DNA of 64,000 nt from Pseudomonas lini (GCF_964063345.1 NZ_OZ061318.1:1054001-1118000); one strand, 5' to 3'; positions 16,819-25,605 are shown, counted from the first letter of the stretch. Notes: generated by a model from the letters alone, not told the origin. A program made the numbers and translations.

Positions 16819-17448
16819 GTGAAAACCCATTTGTACCTTCGAGCTTCCACCAAGGATCAAGACGCTAACCGAGCCAAGATTGCCTTGGAAGCATTCGCCA
16901 TGGAACACGGTCTGACAATCATTGCCGTGTACGCCGAGAACATCTCAGGGACCATGCTAGATCGACCTGAATTGATGCGACTACTGAATGTAGCCGAGCG
17001 TGGTGATGTCCTATTGTGTGAATCCGTGGACAGACTGTCCCGGCTATCCCAAGCTGATTGGAAGACGCTGAAAGCTAGCATCGAAGCGAAAGGATTGAAG
17101 CTGGTAATCGCGGATCTTCCCACCAGTCACATGTTGGTCGAAGACAAGGGCATCACCGGTCAAATTATGGAAGTGATCAATGGCATGTTGATTGATCTGA
17201 TGTCCACGATGGCCCGGTTAGACCAAGAGAAGCGCGTGGAACGAATCAATCAAGGGTTGGCAAAGAAACGTGCTGTAGACCCGGACTGGAAACCATCTGG
17301 CAAGGGAAAAGATGCTGTGCTGTGGGCGAAGGTACGAGCACTGCTGATCAAGCACCCAACCATGTCGGCTGATCAGGTAGCCAAGCTGGCTGACTGTGGC
17401 GTTGCTACTGTATACAGGATCAAGCGTCAGTCAGAGTCATCACTGTGA
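16819..17448 (+). CDS. Serine recombinase, resolvase/invertase family
   Basis: A 209-residue recombinase. MKTHLYLRASTKDQDANRAK carries the catalytic Ser10 with Arg8, and ESVDRLSRLSQADWKTL carries the conserved Arg helix. The C-terminal 40 residues (HPTMSADQVAKLADCGVATVYRIKRQ) form the Hin-like DNA-binding helix-turn-helix. It starts at a GTG at 16819, preceded by AAAGGA with 9-bp spacing. It is a stand-alone resolvase of the small type, not a large transposition integrase. It could resolve dimers of the element or invert a nearby segment; no matching inverted recombination sites were recognised. Confidence 0.9.
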   Translation: MKTHLYLRASTKDQDANRAKIALEAFAMEHGLTIIAVYAENISGTMLDRPELMRLLNVAERGDVLLCESVDRLSRLSQADWKTLKASIEAKGLKLVIADLPTSHMLVEDKGITGQIMEVINGMLIDLMSTMARLDQEKRVERINQGLAKKRAVDPDWKPSGKGKDAVLWAKVRALLIKHPTMSADQVAKLADCGVATVYRIKRQSESSL

Positions 17449-17457
17449 CAGCTTACA

Positions 17458-17476
17458 AGCCCGCTCTGGCGGGTTT
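17458..17476 (+). terminator. Intrinsic terminator after the serine recombinase
   Basis: A GCCCGC-TCTG-GCGGGT hairpin followed by TTT, 10 bp beyond the stop codon. Confidence 0.7.
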
Positions 17477-17577
17477 GGTCACGTCTGGAAAGCGGTAGTA
17501 CCCACGATGCACACAGGCCTGTTGGGGTTATTTTATAATCAAGGCAGCCCCACCCAATCGACCGGAGATTTTTCGTT

Positions 17578-17721
17578 AAGATACTCGGGCAGGCATTACT
17601 CAACGGCACTCAGGTCGACCAGGAGACGCGCCAGGCGCTTGCAGCGTATCGGCAGACACTCCGCGACATCGTTGAGAACTTAGACACTGCCGGTGTGGTT
17701 TGGCCGCAAAAGCCGTGGTGA
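17578..17721 (+). pseudogene. Remnant of a phage tail (fibre assembly) protein
   Basis: An in-frame C-terminal fragment of 47 codons with its stop: KILGQALLNGTQVDQETRQALAAYRQTLRDIVENLDTAGVVWPQKPW. The AYRQxLRDI...WPxKP end is typical of tail fibre assembly or tail chaperone-like proteins in Pseudomonas prophages. No start codon or N-terminal part precedes it, so it is a leftover from a prophage recombination. The next gene, a lipoprotein, may have come with it. Confidence 0.7.
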
Positions 17722-17777
17722 CCTGTTAGGCCTGCGGGCATAATGGGATCACACGCTCACAACGCCGGAAGGGATTC

Positions 17778-18374
17778 ATGAAGAGGCTTGTCGCTGTATC
17801 ACTTATCGCTCTAGCAACAACGGGCTGTGATCAAATTAACCGCAAGATGGCCGAGCACTTTCAGAAAGCAAGTCTCGAAATGGAATTCGATAAAGACCTA
17901 TCATCGCCTGACAATGCGTTGAAATCGTGGTGGAGGTTTCTTGATGCCGATGATCAAAGGTCTTATGAAAGTTGCCAGAAGTATTTTGAAAATCAGCCTG
18001 CCCGTGAAAAGTACTACTCTGCTTTTACGACAGGGGACGTTTTGAGTGTAAAAACCAATCAGATTCGAGATTGCCGATTGGACTCGTACAGTCGGGAGAT
18101 TCAAGAGGTCAAGCAGGAAACTGAGACCAGGGCTGTAGTACTCGCTACGATCAAGAATACGACCTCGTCTTCAATGAACCCAACCGAAACCGAAAAGGCT
18201 GATAGGGAAAAAGGGTCGACGTATAGATACTTGATTGAGAAAGACTCTTCAGGGTGGAAAATATCGAAGGTCTTCAAGTTGTCAACCTACTCCTTCGACA
18301 AGAATGATCCCTGGAAGCCTGAATATAAGCGGCACCCAGATTACTATCCGTCCAGACCTATCTCAAGTCAATGA
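17778..18374 (+). CDS. Lipoprotein of unknown function
   Basis: A 198-residue protein with a lipoprotein signal: MKRLVAVSLIALATTGC, with the lipobox ATTGC and Cys17 as the lipidated residue, followed by Asp18, which in Pseudomonas favours inner-membrane retention. The mature part has a helical region (NALKSWWRFLDADDQRSYESCQKYF) and a later beta-rich segment resembling a DUF4878-like NTF2 fold (TYRYLIEKDSSGWKISKVF). The ribosome site AAGGGA precedes the ATG. It follows the phage tail remnant and may be a lysogenic-conversion gene. Function unknown. Confidence 0.75.
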   Translation: MKRLVAVSLIALATTGCDQINRKMAEHFQKASLEMEFDKDLSSPDNALKSWWRFLDADDQRSYESCQKYFENQPAREKYYSAFTTGDVLSVKTNQIRDCRLDSYSREIQEVKQETETRAVVLATIKNTTSSSMNPTETEKADREKGSTYRYLIEKDSSGWKISKVFKLSTYSFDKNDPWKPEYKRHPDYYPSRPISSQ

Positions 18375-18930
18375 TGCAAGTGAGGCCATCTTTTATCCGC
18401 AATTGGCCCACATACGTGAAGCAACGACCAAGAGGTTTAGTGAACAGTGATTAACGCTGGGGATTGGATCGCTCCATGCTGATGAACCAGCTTGGACAGG
18501 GCTAAGGGCAGGGGGAGCTACTACATGCTCCCCCAAAAGGGCTAAAGGAGCTAAATTGCTCCAGTTTTTCGGTATGGTCCGATAAAAAAATCCGTCGCTA
18601 TATTTTTTTTGCATTCCAGACTTTTTCGACTGCGAAATTCAAGTACAACACCTACGTACAATGCAGAAACAAAAAACCCGCAAAACTTGATCTACGGGGA
18701 TTTCTTATGATTACAGATGCGGATAGCCGGGTGTCGGCATCGCCACTGCAAAACGGCATTGGAACAAATAGTTAGACTGTCGATGGCGTTGCCATAATCT
18801 ACAGGTTCAGAGCGAAAGGAACGTCGCCAACGGGCGAGCTTTGATCGATCCTTATCCTAGCTAGCAAGAACTAAAGAAGACACACTGTGAATTGACCCTA
18901 CTAACCAGCAGGGTCAAAATATTGGAAAAA
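18375..18930. other. 555-bp stretch without a gene; one hairpin
   Basis: Lies between the convergent lipoprotein gene and kwaB. It contains a perfect 8-bp hairpin at 18511-18534 (GGGGGAGC / GCTCCCCC), followed by AAAAGG, that may end the lipoprotein transcript. No other structure was recognised. Confidence 0.5.
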
Positions 18931-19914
18931 TCATATCGCCTCGGCAACGGCATCTGCCACGCCCGCTTCAATCGCGTCTTTTGCCAAACTATCATAGTAT
19001 CGTTTAGTAAGTTCAGATTGAAGAAAGTCATCATTCAATAGTTTTAAAAACAAACCCTGAGACTTTTTCGTACGCAAACTGAACCGTTCGCCATCAGCTG
19101 TAAACTTGAATCGCCCACGCAATGCTGGGTGCGTACTCGCAAAACTGATAACTTCTGCATTAGGTATCAAATTTAGAACCGGCGAAGAACTTGCAGCCCT
19201 TACCAGTTTCCGAGAAAACGAAATATCATCCAGCCGATCAGAAAACACCTGTACGCTTTCAACCAAGTCTGCTTGTCTGATATTTTCAATGCCTTGAGTA
19301 GCTATATTTTTGATGGCATCATGAAACCCAAAAAAGCGTTCTAACGCCTTCAAGTCAAGAATATAATACTGGCCATCTATCTTAAAGAATTCAAACTTCG
19401 CATTAATCTTCAACACATCTTCATCGAGCTTCTTGAATCTATTGCTACCCCGAGCACGCATCAAGTTGAAGCCTGTATCTTTACGCAGCAACGCAACAGG
19501 GTATTGATACTTATATAACGCCATCTGGCGCTCTGCATTACCCAGCAAAATCAATATCCCCTCAAGATTATTAAGCCTATCTTCAGCGAAAGAAAACTCG
19601 TCAAAGTCATCAGCCGCAATGATGCTTCTCAGGTGTTGTAGCTCTTCGGGGACATCAGGCAGGTCATAGTGATAAACCGTTTCCCTACGATCATCGGCGC
19701 TCGAAAGCTCGATCAGGGAAAGATCATCATTCAGAAGAATCCTGTTGGTTATCGTTTCAACAAACATATTCGTTAATTCAGCCTGCGGAACCTCATCAAT
19801 GTCCGCCTTTTTTATCTGCATGCCATTGTCGGAGTCTAAAAGAAAATAGATTTCAGCCCCACATCCATCGGCGATAACCGCCGATATCTGCGCTTTCAAC
19901 TCATCTATAGTCAT
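18931..19914 (-). CDS. kwaB: Kiwa anti-phage protein KwaB (DUF4868)
   Basis: A 327-residue soluble protein. The body (ISAVIADGCGAEIYFLLDS, YKYQYPVALLRKDTGFNLMRA, FFKIDGQYYILDLKALERFFGFHDAIKNIA) fits the DUF4868 fold of KwaB, and its length fits the family. KwaB is the cytoplasmic, DNA-associated partner of the membrane protein KwaA in the two-gene Kiwa defence system. Its ATG overlaps the kwaA stop by one base (TAATG), giving tight translational coupling. The pair shows no frameshift or truncation and is likely functional. Confidence 0.88.
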   Translation of the reverse strand: MTIDELKAQISAVIADGCGAEIYFLLDSDNGMQIKKADIDEVPQAELTNMFVETITNRILLNDDLSLIELSSADDRRETVYHYDLPDVPEELQHLRSIIAADDFDEFSFAEDRLNNLEGILILLGNAERQMALYKYQYPVALLRKDTGFNLMRARGSNRFKKLDEDVLKINAKFEFFKIDGQYYILDLKALERFFGFHDAIKNIATQGIENIRQADLVESVQVFSDRLDDISFSRKLVRAASSSPVLNLIPNAEVISFASTHPALRGRFKFTADGERFSLRTKKSQGLFLKLLNDDFLQSELTKRYYDSLAKDAIEAGVADAVAEAI

Positions 19915-20498
19915 TACGCTTTCCTTACGAAGTAGACTTTATCATCCAGGCCTAAGCGACTTATTTGGTCCCCCTCAGCCAGGCGTTCTTTTGAAATAAC
20001 TACTATGCCTTCCACCAACCCCACGCGCGTCTGCAAATTTACTTTATACACCCTAAAACCAAGGACCGCCAAAGTCGGATTCGCGTAAAACTTATCAGTT
20101 TTAACGTATATCACACCAATGATAAACAGCAACACACCCAGAGCAAGCAAGTATCTTACACTGGTCAAATTAAAACAAATTAAAGGAATGATGTAGGTTG
20201 TTAGAAACGTAAGATGCTCATAATTTACATCTTCGATTTTAACCACTCTTGCCGCAATGCTTTTGCTTCCCGCGATACGATAATCGAAACGAAAGTAGTA
20301 CACCGTACCAAAAAGTAAAAATGCGAACGCAATAACAGAAACGACATTTCGATTAAGTAGAGATAAAAAGCCTATGAACTTACAATCATCACCATAACAA
20401 AACGGAATATCAACAGTAACAATTATAATCAGCAGAAATAGAAACCACAGCGAAAGTATGTACAACTCAAACTTCTCACTACTTTCATTTATCCGCAT
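19914..20498 (-). CDS. kwaA: Kiwa anti-phage membrane protein KwaA
   Basis: A 194-residue protein with four predicted membrane helices: residues about 11-33 (LYILSLWFLFLLIIIVTVDI), 50-68, 92-112 (LTFLTTYIIPLICFNL) and 115-132 (YLLALGVLLFIIGVIYV), then a soluble C-terminal domain of about 55 residues. This topology and size, and the coupling to a DUF4868 gene, are those of KwaA. In known Kiwa systems KwaA sits in the inner membrane and detects phage attack, then engages KwaB. It is the first gene of the operon; an inverted repeat lies about 95 bp upstream. Confidence 0.85.
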   Translation of the reverse strand: MRINESSEKFELYILSLWFLFLLIIIVTVDIPFCYGDDCKFIGFLSLLNRNVVSVIAFAFLLFGTVYYFRFDYRIAGSKSIAARVVKIEDVNYEHLTFLTTYIIPLICFNLTSVRYLLALGVLLFIIGVIYVKTDKFYANPTLAVLGFRVYKVNLQTRVGLVEGIVVISKERLAEGDQISRLGLDDKVYFVRKA

Positions 20499-20591
20499 TG
20501 AGTCATGATCCCTTCGCTCAAGCTAGCTTATGACAAGCAGCTTTCATCACCGTATTCCATTGCGCGGTAGATGTCTATAGGCCACCACAAG

Positions 20592-20621
20592 GCAATCCGC
20601 CATGAATACATGGCAGATTGC
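20592..20621. promoter_or_regulatory. 13-bp-arm palindrome upstream of kwaA
   Basis: GCAATCcGCCATG and CATGGCaGATTGC are inverted around AATA with a single mismatch. No T run follows on either strand, so a terminator is unlikely. The position 94 bp before kwaA and 72 bp beyond the end of the restriction-enzyme relic fits an operator or a transcript-boundary hairpin. Confidence 0.5.
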
Positions 20622-20692
20622 ACTGATCTTAAAATAGGTGACTTAGCAATTGAGCGAGGGCAGAGATATTAGCTGCATGTACAAGCTGCTAT

Positions 20693-21288
20693 TCACCTTC
20701 CGCTTTGATGAATTGAGTAGAAAGGCTTGGGGGTTCGCTCGCAAAGGTAGGTTGCCGCGTCCTCAGCAATGTCCTTCGCCTTCTCGGGCCTTTCGGCCAA
20801 GCTCAATGCCCATGATCGGCCTGGATGCAATACGTCCCAGCGAGGGCGCATTCCCGCGTGGCGCCCCTTTCCAGGATTGTGGTTACCGAAGCCATCAATT
20901 AGCGAATTCCACACTGGGGTAAATCTCGCAATAATCAGCGATTCACCCAACGGAATCCAAATGTCGTCCACGACCAAAAAACGGCAATGGAAATCTTCGA
21001 TATTCAGGTTCTCGGCGGACCGAATGCTGTCAGCGTGTTCCTTTAATCGCTTTTGAAGAACTTTTCCCGGTGATGAACCTAAATCGCCGCCCATTCGGGC
21101 ACCAGCAGGAACAGCTTTGCCTACATAAATCGGCAACATGAACTGTCCACTTGATTCAATGACGCTAAGCGTGCATATGCAGCAAAGTCACCAGTGTAAT
21201 AAATCGCATACACCCCTGCCCCATCAAACGCAGGTAAGGCGCTGAGTGGGTGAACGCTCGATAATTCGCAAACATCAAAAGGTGCGCA
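20693..21288 (-). pseudogene. Frameshifted Eco29kI-type GIY-YIG restriction endonuclease
   Basis: Two frames together encode an Eco29kI-family enzyme. The upstream frame reads HPLSALPAFDGAGVYAIYYTGDFAAYARLASLN, with the GIY element. The downstream frame reads ESSGQFMLPIYVGKAVPAGARMGGDLG with the YIG element, then RFTPVWNSLIDGFGNHNPGKGRHAGMRPRWDVLHPGRSWA. The break lies within about 21153-21160. Loss of one copy of a GAAT tandem would produce it. The upstream frame is closed by a TGA at 21289-21291 and lacks the N-terminal residues of the family. No methyltransferase gene is nearby, so a working enzyme would be toxic; inactivation makes sense. The downstream ORF alone (20693-21139) lacks half of the active site. 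Confidence 0.85.
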
Positions 21289-21370
21289 TCAAAGTAGGCC
21301 AGGCAAACTGGCGTGTACAAAGATGGCGTGAAGATCGCCAACGCATCCGTATCTAGGCCGCGTGCGTTCT

Positions 21371-23065
21371 TCAGATGTAAGGCACATCACGTTCCAACAG
21401 GATCGAATCACCATCGTTTGGCTTGTTGCTTTCATGGTGCTGGATGGAAAGGGCTAGATATATCAATGCGTTTCTAGACAACTTAATTAGCTCTAAAAGC
21501 TGTTCTTCGATATGCTCAACGGAAACGGCCAAATGAAAAGACTGCAATCTCGATTTTTCATCTATATGACCATTAAGCGCCTGATATTCGTCTGACGACT
21601 CATCTAGACTCTCTATTTCCTTGATTGCCTCCTCAAGGGTATTTTTTGAGTAGCAGTGCCTTTGAGATAGCTCATATCCGAAACCATCTACAATCTTTAA
21701 GGACTTATGTTCAAGAGCATTTCGTATTTGGTTGATTTGATTTGCAGCCGGGAATGTAGTTTCTGAGAGATAAAGCGCCTCATCGGAGTTCTTTATTTGG
21801 CCCCTCTTTCCTGGCCGTTTTACGTCGTTAATGTCTTTGCTCAAAAAATATAGAGCCGAAAGGAACGGGTTTCTCATTTCTGCTAACCATGCCGCTGGCT
21901 TCTTATTCGACACAAAAATAGTCTTTATACTTACTTCGTGCTCCTCCAGCTCATCAATGCTCACCCCATAGAACTTATAGGTAAAAAAAGCTATTTTATC
22001 TAGCAATGAATACAAGCACCTGAGGGCAGTTTTATAGTTATTCGTTTTAAAGCTATTTATCGAATAGTCCAGGCTATTCACTTGCTTGTATGTTGAGTTA
22101 TAGAAATGATCAGCATCGCACGGAGTTTTTAACGCTGCAAAATAAGTATATCTTGCGTAGCAATATGTATCTTTCATTTCGTCGAAGTGCGCATGAAACG
22201 CAAGCTCCTCACTCGCTAGCAGCAGCGGATTGAGCTTTCCAGAAAAAGATGGAAGACTTAAACAATCCTCGTACGCATATTCCTTAGTGATTACGATATT
22301 AGACATATTCAAAAAAAGTTTATTTACCCCTACCCAATCCAAATACGATTTATGCTTAGCGTTCTTGAAGGTTTCCCTATGCGTATCCGAATGATCTAAG
22401 CCGATGTAATCCGGGTACTTACCTTCAAAATATGGCAAATATGATTCGAGGCGCGCTTTCAAACTTACAAATTGCTCTTCGTCACCCTCTATTGTTTGGC
22501 TGTCAGCCAGCATTGATTTTTTTATGAGTTTATATATCTCTTTTGAAAAGAAGAAGCTAGCATTTTCGTCGCAAACATTTTTATTCAACTTTATCAGGCA
22601 ATGGGCTTTGGTAGCAAGTCCAAAGGCATTTTGCATTGCTATTGCTCTATCGTAAAACTCTAATGCTTCGATATGCCGATACTGCTCGGCTAGGTAGTTC
22701 GCAACATTTATATTTATCCGTGAGTATAGCTCTGCAAAGCTCAGCAGTATGGTCTTACTACCAACTTCAACTTTGTAGTATTCAGATTTAAAGTCTTTCA
22801 ACTCATGCAATGCCTTTCTTAAAAAATACACAGCATTGCTTATGCTTGAAGAATACCAATCTTTTTGTATATTGTTAAAATGCACGGCAGAGTAGCCGGT
22901 ACCAATTACATAGTATAGTTGTGCTGCAAGAAATGGACTTTCGCATTTTTTATCGTGTTGTATTCGACAATATTTCTCAAGACCTGCATTATTATCATCT
23001 ATGTATTCATCCATCTTTTTGCTGATTCGCTCAACATTTTTGTAGCTGAGGATTTGTTCGTCCAT
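21371..23065 (-). CDS. LA2681-type HEPN domain protein
   Basis: A 564-residue protein. The N-terminal half is helical and TPR-like (YFLRKALHELKDFKSEYYKVE, YLAEQYRHIEALEFYDRAIAMQ). The C-terminal half has the HEPN Rx4-6H motif as RNALEH (448-453) in INQIRNALEHKSLKIV, a placement typical of LA2681-like HEPN proteins. HEPN proteins are often metal-independent RNases in defence or toxin systems. AT-rich DNA and its place among defence genes agree with that. Two tiny ORFs on the same strand end 53 bp upstream. RNase activity is inferred from the motif, not shown. Confidence 0.8.
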   Translation of the reverse strand: MDEQILSYKNVERISKKMDEYIDDNNAGLEKYCRIQHDKKCESPFLAAQLYYVIGTGYSAVHFNNIQKDWYSSSISNAVYFLRKALHELKDFKSEYYKVEVGSKTILLSFAELYSRININVANYLAEQYRHIEALEFYDRAIAMQNAFGLATKAHCLIKLNKNVCDENASFFFSKEIYKLIKKSMLADSQTIEGDEEQFVSLKARLESYLPYFEGKYPDYIGLDHSDTHRETFKNAKHKSYLDWVGVNKLFLNMSNIVITKEYAYEDCLSLPSFSGKLNPLLLASEELAFHAHFDEMKDTYCYARYTYFAALKTPCDADHFYNSTYKQVNSLDYSINSFKTNNYKTALRCLYSLLDKIAFFTYKFYGVSIDELEEHEVSIKTIFVSNKKPAAWLAEMRNPFLSALYFLSKDINDVKRPGKRGQIKNSDEALYLSETTFPAANQINQIRNALEHKSLKIVDGFGYELSQRHCYSKNTLEEAIKEIESLDESSDEYQALNGHIDEKSRLQSFHLAVSVEHIEEQLLELIKLSRNALIYLALSIQHHESNKPNDGDSILLERDVPYI

Positions 23066-23118
23066 TTAACTCACCCGCCCTATGAATTCGACTTATAAGT
23101 AACCCGTCCAGGGTAGCA

Positions 23119-23268
23119 CTAATGGCTCATTGCACGTCTGCGTAGCCGAAGGTCACGCCGCGTCAAGTCCAATTCAGAGCATAGCAAATCACATTGATGA
23201 TTGAGCATTTCCTCGCGAGAAGGAAGACCGAGCTCAAACCCAGAATCATCAATCAAATCATCATCCAT
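23119..23268 (-). CDS. Tiny ORF B (49 aa), coupled to ORF A
   Basis: MDDDLIDSG-like start (MDDDLIDDSGFELGLPSREEML) and a basic end (TRRDLRLRRRAMSH). The ATG overlaps the stop of ORF A as TGATGG, and the stop is 53 bp before the HEPN gene start on the same strand. Acidic head and Arg-rich tail could bind nucleic acid or a partner. No family recognised; the tight overlap is the main support. Confidence 0.4.
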   Translation of the reverse strand: MDDDLIDDSGFELGLPSREEMLNHQCDLLCSELDLTRRDLRLRRRAMSH

Positions 23269-23468
23269 CACACGGCACACCAAATACTGTGCGTGCGCAC
23301 AGTATATGCGCGAATGGCAATTTTCAATTTGTCTACAATGGATGGCGAATTCGATAAGTCGTGGTCCGCTATCGCCATGCGTGCCAAGTCATAAGGATCC
23401 TTGGAAAGTAACGACGGGTGGTCTTCTACAGAACCGGACCCATTTAAACCGGCTAGCTGAATATCCAC
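23268..23468 (-). CDS. Tiny ORF A (66 aa) upstream of ORF B and the HEPN gene
   Basis: A GTG-started frame ending SLLSKDPYDLARMAIADHDLSNSPSIVDKLKIAIRAYTVRTHSIWCAV. The second half looks like a real helical protein, with regular spacing of hydrophobic residues. Its stop overlaps the ATG of ORF B (TGATGG). The first 20 residues look less convincing, so the true start may be inside, or the frame may be the tail of a lost gene. No function can be assigned. Confidence 0.4.
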   Translation of the reverse strand: MDIQLAGLNGSGSVEDHPSLLSKDPYDLARMAIADHDLSNSPSIVDKLKIAIRAYTVRTHSIWCAV

Positions 23469-23609
23469 GGACTTTTAGCACCATCAACATGTGATTGAAC
23501 ACTGATTGCAAACTCTTATTTCAGGGAAAAAGCGGGAGTGTAATAAACAAAAACCTGCACCTTTGACACAACGAAATATAAGACCCGCAGCAGACTTAAA
23601 ATTTCAACC

Positions 23610-24314
23610 TTAAAGATCATCAACACCGATAGAGTTATCCTCTACCACATATGTATCAGGAACTTTATAAAGCACGGACCGCGCAACACTCCCCTTGAAC
23701 CCCAACTTGTTCTTGAAATAAAACTCAAATGCTCCAACCAGTTCTTCCGGAGCTCTAGGATCCAGAAGAATCCGCTCAATAAAATCATGCGGGTCAACTT
23801 TAATGGTGATACCGCTCTTTTCGACCTCACGGCTTGCTTCTGGCGTAAAGAGCGCAGCTCTCCACTCCGTTTCATGACTAAACGCATCACGCTTCATATA
23901 AAGCACATCTGTCGCCCTGCCGATATCAAAACCTTCCCTCAACTCAGCAGCTACACTTCTTGTTAACTCATCAATCTCTTTTTGTGTCTTATACTCAACC
24001 CTATCGAGTCTTCGCTTGTACCCATGCAACCTACAGGCTGACTTCATAACCTCTGTTAGTTTATCTACCGTGGTAGAGATCCTCACCCCTGTGCCATGCT
24101 GGGAGTAGATTCTCCACATCGCATCTGAGATTGGTGTCTGCCCCCAACATTGAGCGAAAATCGCATGGTCCTTAGCGTGTCTTATGCGTTGCTCATACGG
24201 GTCGTCCCACATACTAGGCTTGGCAAAGTATATTTCCCCTTTTTCGAAGATTTGCACAACACGACTAAAGTCCATAATTCGATACAAACGCTTGATCTTC
24301 GATTTTGAAGTCAT
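23610..24314 (-). CDS. DUF2971 domain protein
   Basis: A 234-residue protein with DUF2971 marks: LYRIMDFSRVVQIFEKGEIYFAKPSMWDDPYEQRIRHA near the start, CWGQTPISDAMWRIYSQHGTGVRIS in the middle and YMKRDAFSHETEWRAALFTPE later. DUF2971 proteins are common in phage-defence neighbourhoods, but the activity is not established. It lies 25 bp after the stop of the 421-residue gene on the same strand, so the two form an operon. No signal peptide or membrane segment. Confidence 0.82.
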   Translation of the reverse strand: MTSKSKIKRLYRIMDFSRVVQIFEKGEIYFAKPSMWDDPYEQRIRHAKDHAIFAQCWGQTPISDAMWRIYSQHGTGVRISTTVDKLTEVMKSACRLHGYKRRLDRVEYKTQKEIDELTRSVAAELREGFDIGRATDVLYMKRDAFSHETEWRAALFTPEASREVEKSGITIKVDPHDFIERILLDPRAPEELVGAFEFYFKNKLGFKGSVARSVLYKVPDTYVVEDNSIGVDDL

Positions 24315-24339
24315 GCCCCCCCCATGCCAGCCGTCCTAT

Positions 24340-25605
24340 TCATACACTGCCGCCTGAATCCCCTTGCTTGGACGGTCTCGTTCGCTCAAAAACAGCATCA
24401 AAGTCAAGCTCAAACTCAAACACAATGCGCGGAGCCTCTCCAGACTCGGGACTTCCAGATTCTAGCGACGATGACGTTATACGATAATCACCCGAAAGCA
24501 GATGCGAAATTGAAAGATCGTATTCCTGATTAAGCGATATTCTCCCAGCCAATACCTCGAGCAACATCGTGGAAGGGATTTTAAGCGTACCGCCTTTATT
24601 GGATGTAGACACAGTTAACTTCCCTCCTAGCTTTCGACTCATACCATTGGACGGAGTATCGTACTTCGTAAGAGGATAATGATACTTCCACCGATTAAAA
24701 TTTAACTTTGAAATGACTTCCTTATCTGGACTGCTCGGATGCACCTTAGCATTTTCATTATAATAAATTTTTGCCCTAGCATCCCGAGTAGTCCCGCTAA
24801 TTCCTTGCACCCTGCTTTCAATACTTACAGTAATCACACCGCTGATAGCTGATGTTTCCTTGAAAGCATAATGAAGCGCATTTGCAGGTGTAACGACATT
24901 GGGCGCTACGAAGTCAGACAGTGCGTTGCTTTGATCTGTTCCTATGCAAAGAAGCCGAACTCCCGATACGTCGTGCTGGCGAGCTTTCGTTTTCACAATC
25001 CTGTATAGGGCGTGCTCTTTATAATGCTTAGGTGCCTCTTGGACTAGCCCTCCGCCACCTCCGCCATTGGACTCAGGTGAATAAACCACAGCAAGTGTAT
25101 AGTCAGGATGGATAAAAGATGATTTTTCACTCTTATTGGCCGACACCTGAGAGAAGAAACTGCTGACGAGTTCTGATTTTAAAAACTCATTTTTCTCCTG
25201 CTGCCGGGGAAGTTTTCTAATAAACCCAGACCGAGAGGCAACCCCATCAAACCTGCACGATATCTTAAAACCGTCAATACCACGTTTTTTAGCTTCTTCT
25301 CTTAGCCACTGTGACACCTCGAATGATTGACGCTCCTCTTTCCAAAAGCGCGGATAAAGGAATGCAACTTCAATCCAAACTTTCTCACCGCTTGGCAGCG
25401 TCACCCTTATATCTGGGCTCCCATCTGCATGAGGCTCATACTCTACAGTTCCAAGTTCCGTGCTAGCATCAAGAGCTAGAAGTTCCCATATCGCTGCAGA
25501 TCTAGTTTCAGCTCGACTTAAATTTCCACGAACCTGCTCAAGTCGCTGCCCTGTTATCTCTTCGCAACGTATTAGTAACTCTACAACCTGCCCTTCCTTA
25601 ATCAT
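24340..25605 (-). CDS. Putative nuclease-fold protein paired with DUF2971
   Basis: A 421-residue protein. Residues 35-85 read TRSAAIWELLALDASTELGTVEYEPHADGSPDIRVTLPSGEKVWIEVAFLYPRFW, an alpha-then-beta pattern with PD at 64-65 and Glu79, as in PD-(D/E)XK nucleases. The usual Lys two places after Glu is Ala81, so catalysis would need another residue or is lost. A Gly-rich loop (SNGGGGGGLVQ) and a beta-rich C-terminus follow. It is the first gene of a two-gene unit with the DUF2971 gene and the outermost cargo at the right end. A palindrome lies 24 bp upstream. No family name is recognised. Confidence 0.6.
   Translation of the reverse strand: MIKEGQVVELLIRCEEITGQRLEQVRGNLSRAETRSAAIWELLALDASTELGTVEYEPHADGSPDIRVTLPSGEKVWIEVAFLYPRFWKEERQSFEVSQWLREEAKKRGIDGFKISCRFDGVASRSGFIRKLPRQQEKNEFLKSELVSSFFSQVSANKSEKSSFIHPDYTLAVVYSPESNGGGGGGLVQEAPKHYKEHALYRIVKTKARQHDVSGVRLLCIGTDQSNALSDFVAPNVVTPANALHYAFKETSAISGVITVSIESRVQGISGTTRDARAKIYYNENAKVHPSSPDKEVISKLNFNRWKYHYPLTKYDTPSNGMSRKLGGKLTVSTSNKGGTLKIPSTMLLEVLAGRISLNQEYDLSISHLLSGDYRITSSSLESGSPESGEAPRIVFEFELDFDAVFERTRPSKQGDSGGSV

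Noticed and set aside
17396..17683. 95-codon frame crossing the end of the serine recombinase and the tail remnant
   Set aside because: It is out of frame with both real coding stretches and contains the recombinase terminator.
21139..21373. Open minus-strand frame ...LHLKNARGLDTDALAIFTPSLYTPVCLAYF... overlapping the restriction-enzyme relic
   Set aside because: It starts right after a TGA with no ATG and competes with the frame that gives the Eco29kI GIY segment. Judged accidental.
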